From positions 3,292,001 to 3,356,000 of the forward strand of contig SMMW01000040.1 in the NCBI GenBank assembly GCA_004794655.1: a stretch of 64,000 bases of DNA. Reading direction: 5' to 3'. Below the pieces are notes generated by a model that saw only the letters and a program-made list of their open reading frames with translations, made no database searches and had not been told where the DNA came from. Every line of letters starts with the position of its first letter. Position 1 is the first letter of the stretch. The position numbers and the translations under genes were made by a program. Below, piece after piece: positions 1 through 11,460 of the stretch. This DNA comes from Marisa cornuarietis (lineage: Eukaryota > Mollusca > Gastropoda > Architaenioglossa > Ampullariidae).

Positions 1-120
1 ACTTTGTGTTATTCGTGTTAACTGGGGAGACCGCCAGGGCTACTTCTTAGAAGTAGGGGCTACTTCAGTTTCTCTAGATTCCTCCATCCTCACCTAAAAT
101 TCCCCGTCTCCTCCCATGTC

Positions 121-244
121 AGTGCATTCTATCATTCATTTATCCTTTGGAAGCAGTTGACGAACAGTTGTGCTGGATCGCAGGTACTCGTCGTGGGAGG
201 TAACAAGTGGATAGACGCAGCGGTTGACAAGACTTTCGGTAAAC
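121..244 (+). repeat. Diverged direct repeat, copy A
   Basis: This stretch resembles 965-1085 in the same orientation. Both have an ATTCATTCATTT-like start, then GGTACT(C/A)GTC(G/A)T(G/T)GGAG, then TGGATAGACGC(A/G)GC. The copies differ by many substitutions and small indels. They may be remnants of one dispersed repeat or an old local duplication. A 131-codon open frame crosses copy A, but it matches no family I recognise and is not called as a gene. Confidence 0.5.
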
Positions 245-964
245 AAGCTAACAACCAGGCATCCAAACGAAACACTTACATGTTGGGGTCTTTTTTTTCA
301 GTCATGGAAGAAACCAAGCTCGCTTTGAGCAATCATGTTCTGACCTTGTTATCCCGCAAGAGGGGCAGGCAACTCTTACCGCCTACCAGATTAGCCTCCC
401 TTCAACATTCTTTGACCTCCACTCATCAGGGTTCAGAAAACGGTTTGCACTTCGCCCTGCACCGTGACACTAGTGATGGCAAGCAGCTGGCGGTGAGCGA
501 AGCATACATGGCACTTACACTCTTCAACTGCAATTTTTTTTATTATTATTAAATCTTATCTCCGATGAGAGATGATTTCCTATATACTCTACGTGAGCAT
601 CCTTCGTATGACTATCTCCTCTTGAGGTTTACCTGAAGACGCTGAATACAAGTAACCAAGAAGGTTACGATAGAAAGAACAACATGCCTAGTAAGGCCTT
701 TGGGAAAAGGCTTCAATTTATATATATATGGGTTTCATACCTATTTACTTCATACCAGAGCGAAGCATGTACCAGAGTTTGGATTCCAGAAATAACGTGT
801 TATTGGATGCTGAAACCAAAAAGAAGAGAGTACTCGGGGTGCCTTAATGTTCTGCTTTGTTTCTTCTTGATTTTCGGGCTGATCGTCCTTCTTGGTTTTC
901 GGTTTTCGAGGCCCCGCATATCCCTCTGATATCACTCAACACACCCTCTGACGTCTTCATAGCG

Positions 965-1085
965 ATACTTACTTTCCTGTTATGCTTCATTCATTCATTT
1001 TTCCCTTGACTGGTACCTGCTGTGTTGCTTTGCCGGTACTAGTCATTGGAGAAAACACTTGGATAGACGCGGCCGCTTCCAAACC
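965..1085 (+). repeat. Diverged direct repeat, copy B
   Basis: Second copy of the repeat at 121-244. The best-conserved core is GGTACTAGTCATTGGAG followed by TTGGATAGACGCGGC. A further short match, GCTTTGAGC(A/G)ATC, lies downstream of both copies at different spacing, which suggests indels since the copies separated. Confidence 0.5.
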
Positions 1086-1156
1086 CCGCACCTGAAGCCT
1101 GCTTTGAGCGATCTGAGGTCATTAGAGAGATGTTTACTTTTGGATGCCAGTACCTT

Positions 1157-1284
1157 GCCAAGCGGCCTACTGACCCATCGACCAAAGTGGATGACAGTCC
1201 AACTTCTTGGCGTCTGATGTCATTAGAAATGAGGGAAGTTCGATTGTGGTCTACTCTGGTCGATGAGTCAGTCGGCTGCTTAGC
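1157..1284. repeat. Long imperfect hairpin (50-bp arms)
   Basis: The left arm 1157-1206 and the reverse complement of the right arm 1235-1284 match at roughly four bases in five. The shared core is CATCGACCA(A/G)AGT(G/A)GA, and the loop between them is 28 bases. This is the shape of a small inverted-repeat transposon remnant or a fold-back transcript. No target-site duplication is obvious. A 71-codon frame crosses the hairpin and is probably incidental. Confidence 0.75.
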
Positions 1285-1289
1285 AGGGC

Positions 1290-2715
1290 GTTGGGACCCA
1301 GCGAATAAATATATAGAAAGATGGGTGAAAAGGGGGTTCGGTTAGCAAGTAATTTAGCATGCTGCATGTTTGCCCGGTGCCTGTATAGCTGGTCGGCTGA
1401 CTAGCTGGGCGTATGAACATATGTATGTCCTACATCCATGGAAAGATGGACGAATGCCCGCCTGTCTGTCTGCCTGTGTGCAACAGGTTCACTTCACTCA
1501 TTCTCACAGGTCCACCCACCAAGCCACCCACTCACTCGCTCGTTTATTCACGACTGTAACCTGAGGATGTGTGCGCGCATGTGCGTGTGTGTGTGGCTGT
1601 GTGTGTGTGTGTGTGCACGTGCATGTGTGCCTGTGTGCTTGTTCGTGTGTGCGTGAGTGCGTGCGTGTGGCCGGGTCACTATCTTCAGCAGGAATGCGTT
1701 CCTTCTGTTTTTCTCATCGATAAAATCGGCTCACACAGGAGGAAAAAATGTACAACCTGTGACTAGTTTTCTCATTATAGCCTCCCTACGGTCCGGGGTG
1801 AATGCCGCACAGAAGCATTTAGGTAACGACAAAGAGAGGTCTACGTTTAAGAATTGCCGTACCCCGTCACGTCAAGGGAGCAGAGGAGTTTCTCTGGAAT
1901 TTTCTAGTTTCTGGGGCCCCCCATTTAGTGTGCCTTTTCTCGCATCTACGTACATCTGAGGTGCTCTACCTGTTCTTTCATCACACAGGCAAGATCTGAA
2001 GATGTAGGGATATTCTGCCATCAGACTAGAAAAGACAAGCAGTCCAAGCAGGAAAGAGTTTGTCAGAATAAAGAGGAATGGCGCTCGTTTTGTAGTAGCG
2101 CCGCTACCCATTACTACTCAAATCACCACTTACACATGCCAGTCACCAAGTCCTATGTTAAATAAAATGTTACATAAATGTAGATGGTCATGGTGTTACT
2201 TGCGGGTAGACTAAAATTAGTCACAGAAGCTCTATCCACAGTAGCGCCCATTTTGCATGCAATGACATGGAATACTTTTCCCATAAAGGTTTTTGTAGTG
2301 ACACGGGTGGGGGGGGGGTAGAGAGAGAGAGAGAATGAGCGGGGAAAGGTTAGTGATGCCGGTACAACGACCGCACGAAATACGACTCGTCACACCTCGC
2401 CGCAGAAGATTGTCGCTCGTGTTGATGGTGATTGTGGGCAGCTTCAGGAGAGATTAGCTTCCTTGGTTGTCCTGCATTCTCGGAGGGGCTGTTCAGGGAA
2501 GAACGTAAGAACTGCGATGCCTGTGGACTATGTGCGATGGGATAAGGGTTGACACGTGTGAAATTGCCTGTAGATTGTGTGTGTGTGTGTGTGAGAGAGA
2601 GAGAAAGCAAGAAAGAAAGAAAGAAAGTGAGAGAGTGAGTGAGAGAGGGAGGGCTTTTTATGGGTTGGCAGCTGTGGTTGTAGAAGTGTTGGTGGTTAAT
2701 CTATATTTGTTCGGG
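1290..2715. other. Gene-free stretch with GT-rich and GA-rich simple repeats
   Basis: No coding exon is recognised. It holds an imperfect GT-rich tract at about 1568-1672, a short G run with GA repeats at about 2305-2335, and a composite (GT)n-(GA)n-(AAAG)n tract at about 2576-2650. Confidence 0.6.
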
Positions 2716-2716
2716 T

Positions 2717-2840
2717 CATCACCGGGGAACCCGATAGCTTAGTCATTAGGACTTCAGCACAGCACGATGAGAGACTAAGTACTTTTCCATGTCAGGACAC
2801 AGAACAATTGCCCTCTTTGCCAGGTTAAGACAGATCTCGG
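2717..2840 (+). repeat. Possible tRNA-headed SINE fragment
   Basis: The start, CCGATAGCTTAGTCATTAGGAC, resembles a tRNA-like head with a Pol III A box (TAGCTTAGTCATTAGG). A clear B box is not visible, so the fragment is decayed or the similarity is chance. It is not a functional tRNA because no cloverleaf can be drawn. Confidence 0.3.
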
Positions 2841-4910
2841 GAAGTCAATTTTGTTCTCACAGTTATGGGTTTTTTCCTGTCTAACTTCTGTTTTCCAGAC
2901 ACACAATAGTCATGCCACGAAATTTTCTCTTATTTTCAAAAACAATGTGACTGGAACAAAAATATTTTTCTTGTTTCGTGTTTACTCCGCAAGAACAAGT
3001 CGCCTCTCGAGAATTACTGCTGATAGTTACCTAAAGTAATTTTTTCTTTTTTTTATATACTTATTCTCAGTGTTCTTCAGAACTTACTTGTCTCCCACAG
3101 AAGTGAAATAACAGCTATCTTCTCCAAAAGGCTTCTCCTTTGCTCTGTATTATGGTGTTTCTTATATGCATCAAAGATTATATGTTATATATGTTGTGCT
3201 ATCTTTGAACGAACGAAGTCTCTAGGACTATAAACCCCCTTTTTAAAAAAGGCTGATATAAGTTGTTAAAAAAAATTAAAGGGGGAGATCACAAACTGGT
3301 ATTGCCATTAAACATAAAAATGCATAGACACATAATAGCTTCATAGATATATATTCGGACATAATGTGTCTTACAAGGAGGACTCAAAGTTTCTTGGAAA
3401 GGATTACTGATGTCCGGTAACATTTTTAATTCACACTAAATCATCTTCACTGTCAACAACCCTCCCTCCCCCCAGACACACACACACACACACACAAAAC
3501 AGCTGTTCTTTGCTTGTTTAGAATAATTTAATCGTCTTCATCGCAAGGATGTAGTATTCAAGGTTGTCTCACTGAGCTAGGTACACGGTGATAGGGCTAA
3601 GAAACAATGAAACAGTTGATAAAGAGATAAGAAAGCATTAAAAGCAAGAAGCAAACCAGAGTCACTGATGTTTTTTGCTTTGCACTTTTTTCCCTCCGAA
3701 CAGTTGACGTGCCTCGGAAAAAATAATTTATGCTGCGATGAGACAAGAAGAACGAAAAAAACAAAACCTTCGCATATTGCTTTCACCTCCCCTGACCTCC
3801 GCTCCTTTCCCCTCACACAGTCGTGACAGCAGGCGCAAAAAAAGACGCCATCTTGTCCATCTTTAGTCATTACAACTTAAACATGCCCACTGTTGATGAG
3901 TAGGTGGATTTTTGCGCCGAGCAAACTTGTGAAGAGACAAGGTACAAGAGTTGAAAAACACGAGGGGTGGGAGGGAGAAGGCGTGGGGGGTGGAAAAGAG
4001 AGAGGGCAAACAGGACGGATCAAAAAAGAGCGCCCTGTCTCAGCTTATCTGCTGCTCACTTCGCCGGCACAGGTCGTTCCGTCAACACCATCGCCATCTC
4101 TCCCACGCGCATGCGTAACTTTCGCCGCTTCTTCTGCGATGCTACCTCCCTTCCCGGGAGGGGAGGGATGAGGCAGAAGAGTTACCCCCCCAAAAAAAAA
4201 TAAATAAAACAAGCAAACAAAAAGAAAAAAGTAACAATGGTACGCCAAACTGAACTTGAGTTGTCTTTTTTTATATAATCTTTTGATTGTGCGCGTGATT
4301 TTTCTCTAGTTATTCTGACAGGATAAAATCAAGAAACGTAAACAAAGTCTATTGTGTTCACTTTGATGTGTGTACTCTTGGGAAGTGGAACCATAAAAAG
4401 AAGGGGAAAAATGATTGCGGGGAAAAAAAACCGTGTGTACGCGCATGTTTTTTTGCACATGGGTGTTGAGTGAGCGACAGACAAGCGGACAAACAGAGGG
4501 ACGAAGAGACAGATAATCTACTATTGTTTTGTGCTTTGATTTGATATACAGACGACTTGCAACTTACTCGCGTTAAAACCACCCGCTTTTAGTTCTTAAG
4601 AACGCGATTTACAGTTTATAAAATAAAAATGAGTTATTTTTCAAAATAAATTAAACAAGTAAAGAGAGCACCATTTGTTTATCTTCTGGTGGGTATTGTG
4701 TGTCCATCTCTCCTCGTCACCTACAATCAGTATGGGCGTACTTTTGTTAATGTTTCCAACCTTCAGGACTTGTGTGTGTGTGTGTGCGTGCGTGCACTGA
4801 GGTCAAGCTGACAGCAGATTATCTCTAGAGTCTTCTGTTGCAGTGTTCACTGTACCCTGTATGTGTGTTAAAGAGTCAAAATATTGCACAAGCGTCCTGT
4901 TAATGATGCA
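2841..4910. other. Gene-free stretch
   Basis: Mostly AT-rich sequence with a short (CA)n at about 3476-3496 and a purine-rich patch at 3960-4030. A GC-richer block lies at 4040-4180. No exon with a recognisable product was found on either strand. Confidence 0.55.
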
Positions 4911-4912
4911 GG

Positions 4913-5150
4913 GGGAAGCGGGTACCCGAATGGTTAAAGCACTCGGGTCGAATCCGCACGAGTGCTAATTCAATACCCATGTGTCGCAGCGAACTTTCCC
5001 TAGAGGGGTGGAAAAAGGTAAAGCATGGAGGGAGAGGAGATGACACCACCCTCTCAGAAAAAACCGGCATCGCCCATCCCCAAAGGTTAGGGGGCAACCT
5101 TTACTTTCTGCAAGCAGTTCAACTGACTCAAAGCGAGCTCGGAAGATCAT
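4913..5150 (+). repeat. tRNA-derived SINE-like element
   Basis: The head carries an A-box-like GAATGGTTAAAGC at about 4927. A B-box-like ATTCAATACC follows about 35 bases later at about 4968, a normal spacing for a tRNA-derived Pol III promoter. Between them GCACTCG and CGAGTGC can pair as an anticodon-like stem. The unrelated tail to about 5150 is the expected SINE body. The outer stem is too poor for a working tRNA. The right boundary is uncertain. Confidence 0.5.
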
Positions 5151-5159
5151 GAGAACAAA

Positions 5160-5796
5160 AATTAGAAATGCTTATTCGACATGCGAATGGTCAATCAACA
5201 GCCAGCAGTGTAAAAAAGGGTAAAAAAAAAACTTTGAGTGGTAGTGATTAAAAAAATCCAGTCGAGTGCGAAAGTTGGCAAAAATGAGCATTATTACTGA
5301 TAATATCATCATTACTGAGGTTATTACTGATGCTATCATTATATCACTGATAAAAAGATTGTTTTCTTTTAACCCGAATTTGTAATAACACGCGGCCGCT
5401 CTGGAAGGTGTCTATAGCGGAAATCACAGATTACCTGTACTTCCTTCTGAACTCACCTGTACTTCCTTCTGAACTCAATCATTTCTTGTAATCTGAAATT
5501 CCAACCTACATGACAGGTTATTGTTATATGTAGGTGGCTTTTTTTTACACGGTCATTAACACAAGAAAGGAAATAAAACTTACATTAATATCATACACAC
5601 CCAGCAGTATTAGAGGTTATAAATAAGCCTGTGATCCACCCTACTCCTCGCCCCCAACATACCCTAGCTGAAAGTACCCTCAGGGAAGGGCTGAGGTTGT
5701 TACTGTCTTTACGTAAGTCCAGAGAATAGATGGTGGTTACTTGTTTTCATGGCGAGCATACGAAAAAGAGGAAGAAATTACGAGAACCTGTACGGA
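5160..5796. other. Gene-free stretch with a 22-bp tandem duplication
   Basis: Mostly AT-rich with repeated ATTACTGAT-like words near 5290-5350. A perfect 22-bp tandem duplication lies at 5433-5454 and 5455-5476, with the unit beginning ACCTGTACTTCC. No exon is recognised. Confidence 0.6.
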
Positions 5797-5797
5797 A

Positions 5798-5854
<57 letters not shown>
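5797..5854. repeat. Composite (TC)n-(AC)n microsatellite
   Basis: A run of TC repeats passes directly into about 20 AC repeats. Short open frames across it are repeat artefacts. Confidence 0.95.
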
Positions 5855-5860
<6 letters not shown>

Positions 5861-6820
5861 GAGAGAAAAAAAAAACAAACGATCTAATCTTTGTCAGTCG
5901 GCATACATTACGTAGAGTTAACGACTTAGTCATGAAGCTAAATTATGAATCAGATCGTTTGATCACTAATTCCCGAGGTCATCACATGTCTTCCCTGTCC
6001 TCGGTGGCCAACCCTGTTCTCAACACTTGTCCTTCGCTTTCTCACAAGTCATCGTAGTCTCATCCATGAGACTAACCTCACCTACCCTCATTGACTCACC
6101 TGTTCTTGTCCTCTTGTCTGCAATCGTCCCAATTGCTCTCATCGTTTTTTTTCTATCATTGTGTCTTGTCATTTTGGTCTTACCTGTCCTCTTCCCTAAT
6201 TACTTACCTGATGTCTCACCTCTCCACGTCGTTTTCACTTTACATGTCTCACCTGTCTCATCATTCACAGAAAATCAAGCGCGCGACACGCTCTGACACT
6301 GAGTCTGCATTTCTAGTCCCATCCGCCCTTAGCTCCAGAATTACTCTGGCGCATTTGATTAAGATGTAGCCGTGCTTTCAGCTTGCTGCTGGATGTACAT
6401 TCTTCATATTATCTTGCCTAATGCTTTCCCTTTGCTTCCCATATCTTTACGTTTATAGAAGAAAAAAAGTGTAAAGCTTCTCATATTGTCTGGTAATAAC
6501 GCTTAGTGGAATTCTAAAGACGCTTTCGCCATTTTTCTCAGGAACATCTGGTTTATATCTGTTTGCAGACTTCGTGTGGGGTGTTTCTCTTACAAATAGT
6601 TGCCCGTCTCTGTGTCTGCGTGCGTGTGTGTATGTGTGAAGAGACAGACATAGACATATCTTTTTATTGCTCCAGCTCAAATATGGCTCTATACCCAAAT
6701 CTATACAGTTTTTATTCACAATTCACCTGCATTCTCACACATTCATATACACATAATTATACAGCAAAGACACAGTAGAAATGATTGTAAGATCGCACAC
6801 CCACTTCCACACCTCTACAA
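5855..6820. other. Gene-free stretch
   Basis: Pyrimidine-rich around 5990-6250, with many TCACCTGTC/TCATC-like words that look like a decayed low-complexity array. A short imperfect GT tract is at 6609-6640. No exon is recognised. Confidence 0.5.
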
Positions 6821-7636
6821 TACCACGAACCTTCATCTACTGGATGAGTGTCTCTCATTCGTTGCCTCTTTGCGCTATCATAGGAGTGACCAATTGTAAC
6901 AAACCCTACAATGTTAGGTTTTCACTTCCGTTTCCGATTTCAAAATGGCGGGTTTTCCTAACGTCGAAGAAATTTTAGAAGTAATTAAGCTTTTCTGTCA
7001 TAAGAACCTTGTTAAAGAAGACTGATTGCAAAATCAACAGTATTTTCTGTAAAATGTATTTTGGTTGTTTATAGAAAACGCATGTTGGTTTATCGTCAAT
7101 TTTATCATATAAAAACATCGTCACAACAGATGCTATTGACTTGCTCTACCACTAACAATTTTTTAAAAAAAGCATTGTTTTTGATTTTTCGGACACAATT
7201 ATATAGATTATTCTGTTACAAAAAGCCTATACTTTAAGAATTAATTTAATAAATGCCACATATGAAGGTTCGTGGTAGCACTGAGTTCACGACAACGCCA
7301 TTTACTAGCAGACGACAATAGGTAAGTCCCCCGTTGCTAAGGTCGGTTGGTATTGTAAGCTATAATAGCGATGAGGATAGATGTTTACTTTTTGTTGAGG
7401 ATAACGACATCTCGCTTTATTGGTATGGCATCGAACAATGCAACAATTTGCACCTGTCCATTTCTTTCAAATCCATTTACGTCTGCAAATCACTGACCTT
7501 TATTAAAATTAAATGAAGGTCCGTGTCTCTTCGCAACAGCAAACCGGAACCGGAAACACGGGCGGGCTGATAAGGAAAGCCGAGACTTACACTGGATATA
7601 AACCTGAGACACTTATCCAGTAGATGAAGGTCCGTG
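6821..7636. repeat. Unit bounded by 31-bp inverted repeats
   Basis: The sequence at 6824-6854 matches the reverse complement of 7606-7636 at 29 of 31 positions. The core word ATGAAGGT(T/C)CGTG occurs inverted at 6824-6836 and direct at 7262-7274, 7513-7525 and 7624-7636. A perfect 16-bp inverted pair is formed by 6821-6836 and 7262-7277. This suggests a decayed inverted-repeat transposon or nested insertions. No transposase is visible. The interior is AT-rich apart from a short GC-richer ATGGCGG segment near 6945. Confidence 0.6.
6945..7025 (+). CDS. Short open frame with promoter-like upstream sequence (unrecognised)
   Basis: A 26-codon frame starts in CAAAATGGCGGG, with A at -3 and G at +4. 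Ets-like CACTTCCG and TTTCCG words lie just upstream, and AAAATGGCGG is also a YY1-type site found at start codons of TATA-less genes. The peptide, beginning MAGFPNVEEILEVIKLF, is not a family I recognise. It ends at a stop with no obvious splice donor before it. It could be a tiny ORF, a decayed first exon or part of the surrounding inverted-repeat unit. Function is not assigned. Confidence 0.2.
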   Translation: MAGFPNVEEILEVIKLFCHKNLVKED

Positions 7637-7781
7637 ACAATACCTTTCACCTCCCTCCCACCACAACAACCCCTACCCATACCCACCCTGACCCATCAGT
7701 GTGTTTGTGTGTGGAGAGAGAGCGAGAGAGGTAATGTGCATGAATACGTGTTGTGTATGCGTTGTGTGTGTGAGTAGACTT

Positions 7782-7794
7782 GTGAGTGAGAGAG

Positions 7795-7862
<68 letters not shown>
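7782..7862. repeat. Composite (GA)n-(TG)n microsatellite
   Basis: A short GAGA run is followed by more than 30 uninterrupted TG repeats. The reading frames across it, giving poly-Cys-Val or His-Thr, are artefacts. Confidence 0.97.
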
Positions 7863-7863
<1 letters not shown>

Positions 7864-8370
7864 TGCTTAAGTTACACATTCCTATCCTTCTCTAGTCACC
7901 CATCTTCCCTCTCTCCATTTTTCTCCCCTTAGAGTGATGCATGAAGACGTTGATAAAAAGGAAACGGAAATCGTGAATTCCCACTTTCTAAACTTTCACC
8001 TGCACACTCCTAAGTTTTTTTTCTTTCTCTCTCTATCTTTCAGCTCTATCTCACTTTCAGTCTTTCAACGTTTGGTTGACTCTGATACAAGGATCGTCAC
8101 TCTGCCTGTCTGCAGGTCGTCCTGCTCTCCCTTTGCGCGAAGACTAGTTCCCAGTCTCACTAACGTTTCAGGCCGGGCTGGCAAGAGCAATAATGAATAA
8201 CCTCCCCATGCGTTAAATGTGTTCATAAATGTGTAATGCTCATTGAAGCCCGCTGGCCGCTTTTATCTTTGAGTTTCACGACCACATACAAACACCTCGC
8301 TCTTTTACCTTCAGAGCTATAAGGAGGGAAACAAGAGTGGAGAATGAGAGTGAGAGAGAGAGAGACTCGT
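7863..8370. other. Gene-free stretch
   Basis: A pyrimidine-rich tract lies at 8010-8060. No exon, RNA gene or transposon end is recognised. Confidence 0.5.
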
Positions 8371-8720
8371 ACGCTGGACGTCTGGTGCTCGCCACAACCT
8401 GCGCCGGTCCAATGCGCTGCAGCGAAGCCGCCCGTGTCGCCTGAACTGCAGTTACTCGTACGACAGTTACACCAACGTGCAGCTGGGAGGAGTTGCTGGC
8501 ATTAATACCTTGAACTGAACGAGGTCCCTGCCCGCCGCCATGGTGCCCGCCTGCAGCCGCAAGAATGTCCTTGGCGCACAGCGGGCCCTGGGCGTCGTGG
8601 GGGAGCATGTGACGTCACAGAGTCTAATCGATCGGGGTGCAATGGAGCTGGATCGGGTATCGACTGTGGTGTGCCACTGGAACAGACTTAAAGGTGCGTG
8701 GGGTGGATGGGGGTCTGTTG
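8371..8720. promoter_or_regulatory. GC-richer patch with CRE; possible promoter or exon
   Basis: Base composition rises here and CpGs are frequent compared with the AT-rich surroundings. A perfect CRE palindrome TGACGTCA is at 8610-8617, and a second lies downstream at 8970-8977. An ATG at 8540 sits in an ideal Kozak context (GCCGCCATGG) and opens a frame that reaches a donor-like AAAG|GTGCGT near 8693. The encoded peptide matches nothing I know. This could be a first exon or a regulatory island. The evidence is compositional only. Confidence 0.3.
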
Positions 8721-9649
8721 AGGGAAAAGGTGGGGAACTGAATAAGGGAATGACAGCGCAAGGGTGTGATGAAGGGGGGGGGAAGGTGGTTGGGAATGGT
8801 GCAAGGCGACTTAGACGAGATTGACGGAGAGACAGAGAAAAAAACGTTGACTCTGTGAAGATTGACCTATACATGGCACCCATAAACAAGCCCATGTTTC
8901 CTTTCTTTTCTTTTTCAAAACTGCGGTTCGTATTCAATGCTTGAGGGAAAGATTTTAGATGGGAGATTGTGACGTCAGCTGGTTCGTGCCGAAGGGGTGA
9001 TTGAAAACTGTCATTTGTCAGCTTGATGTCTTGTGGTCGTGTTCTGCCCTGCCACTGAACCTGAGATGTGGATGCGTGCGTGCATGCTAGCGTGCGTGCC
9101 TGAGTAAGTGAGTGCAGCCATCATGCATATTTAACCAAACATTGAAAGGAGTCTATATCTAAAGGACTGTTGCTAACTTAAAATGCGTAAAACAGATATC
9201 ATGACAAGCTCTTTACAATACTTTTTTTGTTGGTGTTAAAGAATATACTAAGTTTAAATAAGTTTAACAAAGTGTTGAATTTCCTATGAATATATCTAAC
9301 GCTAAGATGCAAATAAGCTTTAAAACAACATAAAATGAACTTCATTTTCCTTGAATGCTTTACAAAAAGGGTAAATTAAATTCTGTACAATCTGCTGTTT
9401 GTAAAGAAAATAATGAACAGCGATATTTTATTTTAAACACTCATTCTAAATTTTGCCATATCCTGCAAATGAAGCTCTAAGTTCACTGTTAGATATGTCT
9501 TAGCACTATGCAAAATGCCAAATTTAGTAATATAATAATAAAAGATAAAATAAAAATAATAATATAATAATAATAAAAGGAAAACCTGTTAATATAACTA
9601 TTTCCAATTTTGCCTACTGCACACAATCTTTCTTTCAATTTTCTGTTGC

Positions 9650-10140
9650 CCCTAAAAACTCACCATTATGAAATAATACAGTATGAATTTTATCAAATTC
9701 AAATTTACTTTTAAATCCAAAATAGATGAAGCAATACAAAAAATATTTAGCTGGCTTTCTAACCCAATGGCTGCTTCAGATATCAGAACATCATCAGTAA
9801 CAATAAATCATTTTAAATAAAAGCAAGTGAAATAGTACCATGTTTCCCATTCTGAATATCTTTACAGTTTACAGTTAGTGTATTAATAAAAATTAAAAGT
9901 AATACATGGTTGCTTACCTTATCCTGTCAGACTAAACATTATCAACAGTTGAATATCCCTTTTAAATCCTGCTTGATGTTCTCGAATATTGTTTTCTTCT
10001 ATCCACTCTTGAAATCTACTATTTACTATAAATCTATATACTTTACTACCAACACATCACACAATAAAGTGCCTCTTTAATTACTAGGGTTACTCAAAAT
10101 TATCGCCGTTTTTGAAAAGTGACAGGACAATTGATTCAGT
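9650..10140 (-). pseudogene. LINE reverse transcriptase remnant
   Basis: In one minus-strand frame, 10140 down to about 9660 reads a GDN...P block, then RFQEWIEENNIREHQAGF (10017-9964), the RT finger motif that usually continues with an R-rich turn. Further on comes TDDVLISEAAIGLESQLNIF (about 9798-9739), corresponding to the catalytic (F/Y)ADD box with the Ala changed to Thr. FDLKVNLN follows where LKVN is usual. At least seven in-frame stops interrupt it. The segment holding the first catalytic Asp is absent or unrecognisable. The enzyme copied LINE RNA at the nick in target DNA; this copy cannot. Confidence 0.8.
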
Positions 10141-10439
10141 CTATTTTTCTAGATACACACCTTGATCAAATTGATTAAAATGTTTTTGAAAAAAGAGTAA
10201 TCCATTTATTGTCCCATATAGACCATCAGATTTTTAAAAAAATGTCAAAGCTAACATTATTTTTTCTTTTCAAATTGGATGGTTAAACGTTTCTTTACTG
10301 TCTTTAACTATCACTTGATTATTATCCACTTTCTTTTCAAACATTTTTAAAAAATCCTGGAGTCAAATAAAAACTAAAAATATCTTTTTTATAAGTATTT
10401 TGCTGTGCAAAGATTTTTCTCCCATAATATCCCAGAAAG

Positions 10440-10560
10440 TGAACTGATCATGAATAGAAGCACTCAGCACATGGATAATAGCATCGTTAGTTTCCCTTTT
10501 GTTCTGAGACGTTTTTTGTATTCTTTCCTGGCCTTACAGTATAAATCCCTGTCACTAATT
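10440..10560 (-). pseudogene. LINE ORF2 endonuclease-RT linker remnant
   Basis: On the minus strand this reads DRDLYCKARKEYKKRLRT, and after a frameshift NDAIIHVLSASIHDQFTFWD. This basic helical stretch followed by a D..FW motif is typical of the linker before the RT domain of APE-type LINEs. It lies between the endonuclease and RT pieces in the expected order, which supports a single element. Confidence 0.65.
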
Positions 10561-10849
10561 TCCTAAATTTCATCAGTAAAATCCAGACATTTTTTCTCTT
10601 TTTTTTCTACATGACTAACATAAAGGAAACTACTGAAAGAGTTGAAACAAACTTTCATACATTTAATATTACTTTTGATACACTTACTAAGAAACTTAAG
10701 AGCAACAGTTATATCAATATCAATCATAAATATTGTACGATTGAGTACCTCACTAGTCTCATTAACATAATTCCAGACTGATCATGGATGTTGGTCTGTC
10801 TAAAACAACATCGATACAAACTTTTTAATATAAAGGCATGTAATCAGAA

Positions 10850-11460
10850 CCGTATTTTTAAATGACAGATAAAGAACAAGAGGAACAGAATGAAAAACAG
10901 ATGACATCAAAACACAGTCCTTCACACTTTAGCCAAAATCACAAATGCATCTGCAGCAACCAAGGTTGTCACCATTGCACACACCATTCAAAATGCAAAG
11001 ATCAAAAGATATACACAAATTAAATAAAAATGTCCCCTAAAAAATTAACACCAGAGTCCTGTGAATGCCTATACAAGTTTATTGGGAGGTTACTCCCTTG
11101 TATGTATATGTGTATGTGTGAGCCAAAATCTTCTATTTAAATCCCATGTCACAATCAGGTAAACATGACCATATTTTAGCGAACATTCCATCAAGCATTA
11201 TTCAATAATATTAATTTTATGCCTGATCTCAAAATGTGAATAATAACGGAGATACTTCAGGTGGTATGTAGGTAGAAATGTAAAAACTATCTCTATACAA
11301 ACCAAACAGCTTTCTGTCAATTTTAAAGATCATCAAATCGTGAAAACCACTTTCAAAGTTGCAAATGTAAGGCAATTATTTCTTATTAAAAAATAGTCTC
11401 ATCCGAACGTCTGCCCTGTATGGTTTTAACTGGTAAACCTAACAGCTGATTTATGAAAAA
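10850..11460 (-). pseudogene. LINE AP-endonuclease domain remnant
   Basis: Minus-strand pieces include LMIFKIDRKLFGLYRD followed by FYISTYIPPEVSPLL (about 11340-11240), matching the beta-strand around the Y(I/A)PPE motif of LINE endonucleases. Near 11005-10940 comes FDLCILNGVCNGDNLG, matching the later LC.LNG...GD segment. A weak GD-N-like stretch lies between them. Frame changes and stops separate the pieces. The endonuclease nicks target DNA to prime reverse transcription; this copy is inactive. Confidence 0.7.

Noticed and set aside
157..552. 131-codon open frame
   Set aside because: No family motif, no splice sites that make sense, and it overlaps a diverged repeat.
4913..4985. Functional tRNA gene
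   Set aside because: A- and B-box-like words are present, but the acceptor and arm stems do not form and a SINE body follows. Read as a SINE instead.
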